Assembly (NCBI GenBank): GCA_024693715.1
Contig: JAILKS010000074.1
Span: forward strand, 1 to 64,000
Reading direction: 5' to 3'
Source of the DNA: Treponema sp.
GTDB taxonomy: Bacteria > Spirochaetota > Spirochaetia > Treponematales > Treponemataceae
Length of the DNA stretch: 64,000 nt
Shown in pieces: positions 62,230-64,000 of this stretch; position 1 is the first letter of the stretch, and every line of letters starts with the position of its first letter. The notes below the pieces were generated by a model. It ran no database searches and was not told where the DNA came from. It was given only the letters and a program-made list of their open reading frames with translations. The position numbers and the translations under genes were made by a program.

Positions 62230-63323
62230 AAAAATTATTATCATCTTTAATTTTTCTTTCTATTTTTTCACTTTGTTTTGCACAGAATAAGTTGAATGAT
62301 AAAAGTAATCTTGCCTATAGATCTGCAAAAGCCTATTACGATACTCAGGAGTACGGAAAATGTCTTGAATATGCTGAAAATGCAATGACTTACCGAAAAC
62401 AGCAGGTCGAAAGTGAGATTCAGATTCTTACACGTTCCTTGAGTACAAGACAATTGAAGTCTGCCGGTGATAATATTAATAAAGTTATTGATACTCTTAA
62501 AGAACGCGATGAACAGAATTGCGTTGATATCATCAATTCATATATAAAAAAATATGGTATAAATAAATTTAATAATTCTATAGAAAAACTCTTGAAATTT
62601 ATAAAGGAGCAGGAAAGCTTTCCTGAAGCACAGATTTTAATCGGTGATGTCTATAAAATCGAAGGTGAATACGATCTTGCCGAACAATATTATTTTGATG
62701 CATTAAAAAATTCTGAAGTAATGGATATTCCTGATCAGAAATATTCTGTTTTATATACACTTGCAGATATCAGCAGTTTGAAAAATGATAAGGAACAGAT
62801 GGAAAAGCGTCTTTTGAATATTACGGCAATTGCAGATCCCGGCAGAAATAAACTTATCATGAAAAATATGATCCAGACTATAGGAAGAAATACAACGGAA
62901 TATATGAATAAATTTTTCGTTATGTATCGTTCTTATGATTATTATAGTCTTGAAGCTTATTGCAGGCTTGCAGATTATTATTTAAGCATTGAGCAGTATG
63001 AAAAGGCTCTGGGGTATTGTGCGCTCGCAGTCATCACCGGTTATTCAAAGGCTTACAGCATAATTGAAAAAAGAAATCTTGCATTTGAATATAAAGATAT
63101 TCAGAAGTTTTTAGAAGAAGTTCAGAATTATGATGATATAGTTTTCTGGGGAAGTGAAAATAAAGTCTGGGAAAGCTTTAATCTTCTTAGTGAAATAAGC
63201 TTTAAGATTGGATATGATGTTTTTGCCCGAAACTTACTTGTTATTCTTTCTAAGGCATCTCCTGAAAAATACTGGCAGCAAAGCGCTGTTCTTAAACTGG
63301 ATTCCCTGGACGGTATAAAATAA
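62226..63323 (+). CDS. Secreted TPR-repeat protein
   Basis: 365 residues with a signal peptide (MKKLLSSLIFLSIFSLCFAQ). Several TPR-like helical pairs, for example SAKAYYDTQEYGKCLEYAEN, GDVYKIEGEYDLAEQYYFDA and ADYYLSIEQYEKALGYCALA. TPR arrays bind other proteins, here in the periplasm or at the outer membrane. No further domain is recognised. It overlaps ispG by four bases and is probably co-transcribed. Confidence 0.8.
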   Translation: MKKLLSSLIFLSIFSLCFAQNKLNDKSNLAYRSAKAYYDTQEYGKCLEYAENAMTYRKQQVESEIQILTRSLSTRQLKSAGDNINKVIDTLKERDEQNCVDIINSYIKKYGINKFNNSIEKLLKFIKEQESFPEAQILIGDVYKIEGEYDLAEQYYFDALKNSEVMDIPDQKYSVLYTLADISSLKNDKEQMEKRLLNITAIADPGRNKLIMKNMIQTIGRNTTEYMNKFFVMYRSYDYYSLEAYCRLADYYLSIEQYEKALGYCALAVITGYSKAYSIIEKRNLAFEYKDIQKFLEEVQNYDDIVFWGSENKVWESFNLLSEISFKIGYDVFARNLLVILSKASPEKYWQQSAVLKLDSLDGIK

Positions 63324-63325
63324 AA

Positions 63326-64000
63326 TCAGTAGTGAAGCCCAACACCAAATGTAATCTCATATTTTGAAACTTTTGTGTCCCGCCATTCCTCGTTTAAAGA
63401 ATCAAAGAATTTTCTGCCTACATCATATCCGAAGCTTAATCTTACGGTAATGCCTTTCCATTTTAACGGATAAACAAGGCATTCAAGACCAGCAGAATAA
63501 AAACCGTCCTGAAGACTGAACCATCTTTCCGTTACCTTGTTATATGTCAACGCTACGTCTATGAACGGTGAAAACTGAAGGCTGAAGTCGAAAATCTTCA
63601 GTTTACTTGTCGTGAAAATATTAAATGGAAAATCAACGTTAAGAATAATTGCGGCAGGAACCGTGCATGCTTTTCCGAAATTTGAATCTTTATAGTACTG
63701 ATTATCTCTGATACCGCGTAATCTGCTTCCTATTGCTTTACCGTCATTTTTAAAGAATTCATTCTGATAATTGTTCAGATAAAAGAATGTATAAAAATCT
63801 GCACATAATCCCATTGCATTGAAATAGTTTCTTTCGCCAAATGGAAGATGCTTATATGCTTTGATTTCAGATGAAATGAACGGATACCATAAATTACGCT
63901 GAAAATTATATTTGAATGTATTTTGTAAATCGGCATAAAAACCCGTTCTGAACTGGTCATGCCAGTTTATTCTTTTTCCGACTAAAGTATGTCCTAAGGT
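63326..64000 (-). CDS. C-terminal part of an outer-membrane beta-barrel-like protein, 5' end beyond window
   Basis: The minus-strand frame is open from 64000 to the TGA at 63326-63328, giving about 224 residues without a stop, so the start lies outside the window. Alternating polar/apolar strands separated by short turns (RTGFYADLQNTFKYNF, FDFSLQFSPFIDVALTYN, KYEITFGVGLHY) and an aromatic C-terminal residue fit an outer-membrane beta-barrel such as the bacterial surface antigen (BamA/Omp85-like or related) type. Family not settled. Confidence 0.7.
   Translation of the reverse strand, partial: TLGHTLVGKRINWHDQFRTGFYADLQNTFKYNFQRNLWYPFISSEIKAYKHLPFGERNYFNAMGLCADFYTFFYLNNYQNEFFKNDGKAIGSRLRGIRDNQYYKDSNFGKACTVPAAIILNVDFPFNIFTTSKLKIFDFSLQFSPFIDVALTYNKVTERWFSLQDGFYSAGLECLVYPLKWKGITVRLSFGYDVGRKFFDSLNEEWRDTKVSKYEITFGVGLHY

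Noticed and set aside
63775..63960. Minus-strand frame of 61 residues
   Set aside because: It overlaps, in another frame, the longer minus-strand gene that stays open to the window edge.
1..64000. CRISPR arrays, tRNA or rRNA genes, insertion sequences, prophage
   Set aside because: No regularly spaced repeats, cloverleaf-like segments, transposase or phage genes were seen on either strand.

Overview
The window looks like chromosomal DNA from a spirochaete of the genus Treponema. The main evidence is the AT-rich sequence, the spirochaetal flagellar operon order (flbD-motA-motB-fliL-fliM-fliY-fliO-fliP-fliQ-fliR-flhB-flhA-flhF-flhG-x-fliA-fapA), a V-type rather than F-type ATPase with the DUF2764 subunit, a P83/100-type antigen, and many secreted or outer-membrane-like proteins without database-style names. 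I saw no insertion sequences, prophage, tRNA or rRNA genes, or CRISPR arrays. Gene density is very high and no gene-free stretch exceeds about 275 bases.

Layout. 1-1502 (minus): 3'-truncated secreted protein with three SPOR-like repeats, continuing past the window edge. 1572-4970 (plus): promoter and structured leader, then rpsF-ssb-rpsR-rplI-dnaB. 5035-11206 (minus): P83/100-like coiled-coil protein, two secreted proteins (one a likely beta-propeller) and an rlmD/TrmA-type RNA methyltransferase. 11262-15866: hydrolase, pcnB, a P-loop/Asp23 fusion, a pseudouridine synthase and a DUF212 protein. 15870-21959 (plus): an unknown membrane protein tightly coupled to a divergent rnfCDGEAB operon. 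22032-30095: a GH57-like protein lacking catalytic residues, an isoprenylcysteine methyltransferase-type membrane protein, an LUD protein, and envelope proteins (DUF3943, OmpA-like, SH3-like) with an HD protein. 30187-33393: a four-subunit 2-oxoacid:ferredoxin oxidoreductase and an XRE-cupin regulator. 33462-35311: signal peptidase I-like protein and hemW. 35411-52601: one long flagellar/motility operon ending with three poorly known genes. 52615-53676: aldose epimerase. 53806-61058: V-type ATPase operon. 61150-64000: ispG, a TPR secreted protein, and the C-terminal part of an outer-membrane beta-barrel-like protein cut by the window edge.

How it fits together. The oxidoreductase would supply reduced ferredoxin. 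The Rnf-like complex could use that ferredoxin to build an ion gradient. The V-ATPase, whose proteolipid keeps the residues known to bind Na+ in Enterococcus hirae, could share that gradient. The flagellar operon encodes the export gate, stator, switch and sigma-28 for periplasmic flagella.

Points most worth a second look: (i) RnfG and RnfD both appear to lack the flavin-attachment sequon; (ii) the GH57 protein lacks the nucleophile and the HxHxP signature; (iii) the signal peptidase I has Arg where the catalytic Lys should be; (iv) several genes (pcnB, ispG, a pseudouridine synthase) have a -10 box only 6-8 bases before the start codon and no Shine-Dalgarno, suggesting leaderless mRNAs; (v) the rpsF leader has mutually exclusive pairings that could hide its ribosome binding site; (vi) an unknown membrane gene overlaps rnfC; (vii) a perfect dyad sits in the V-ATPase promoter.
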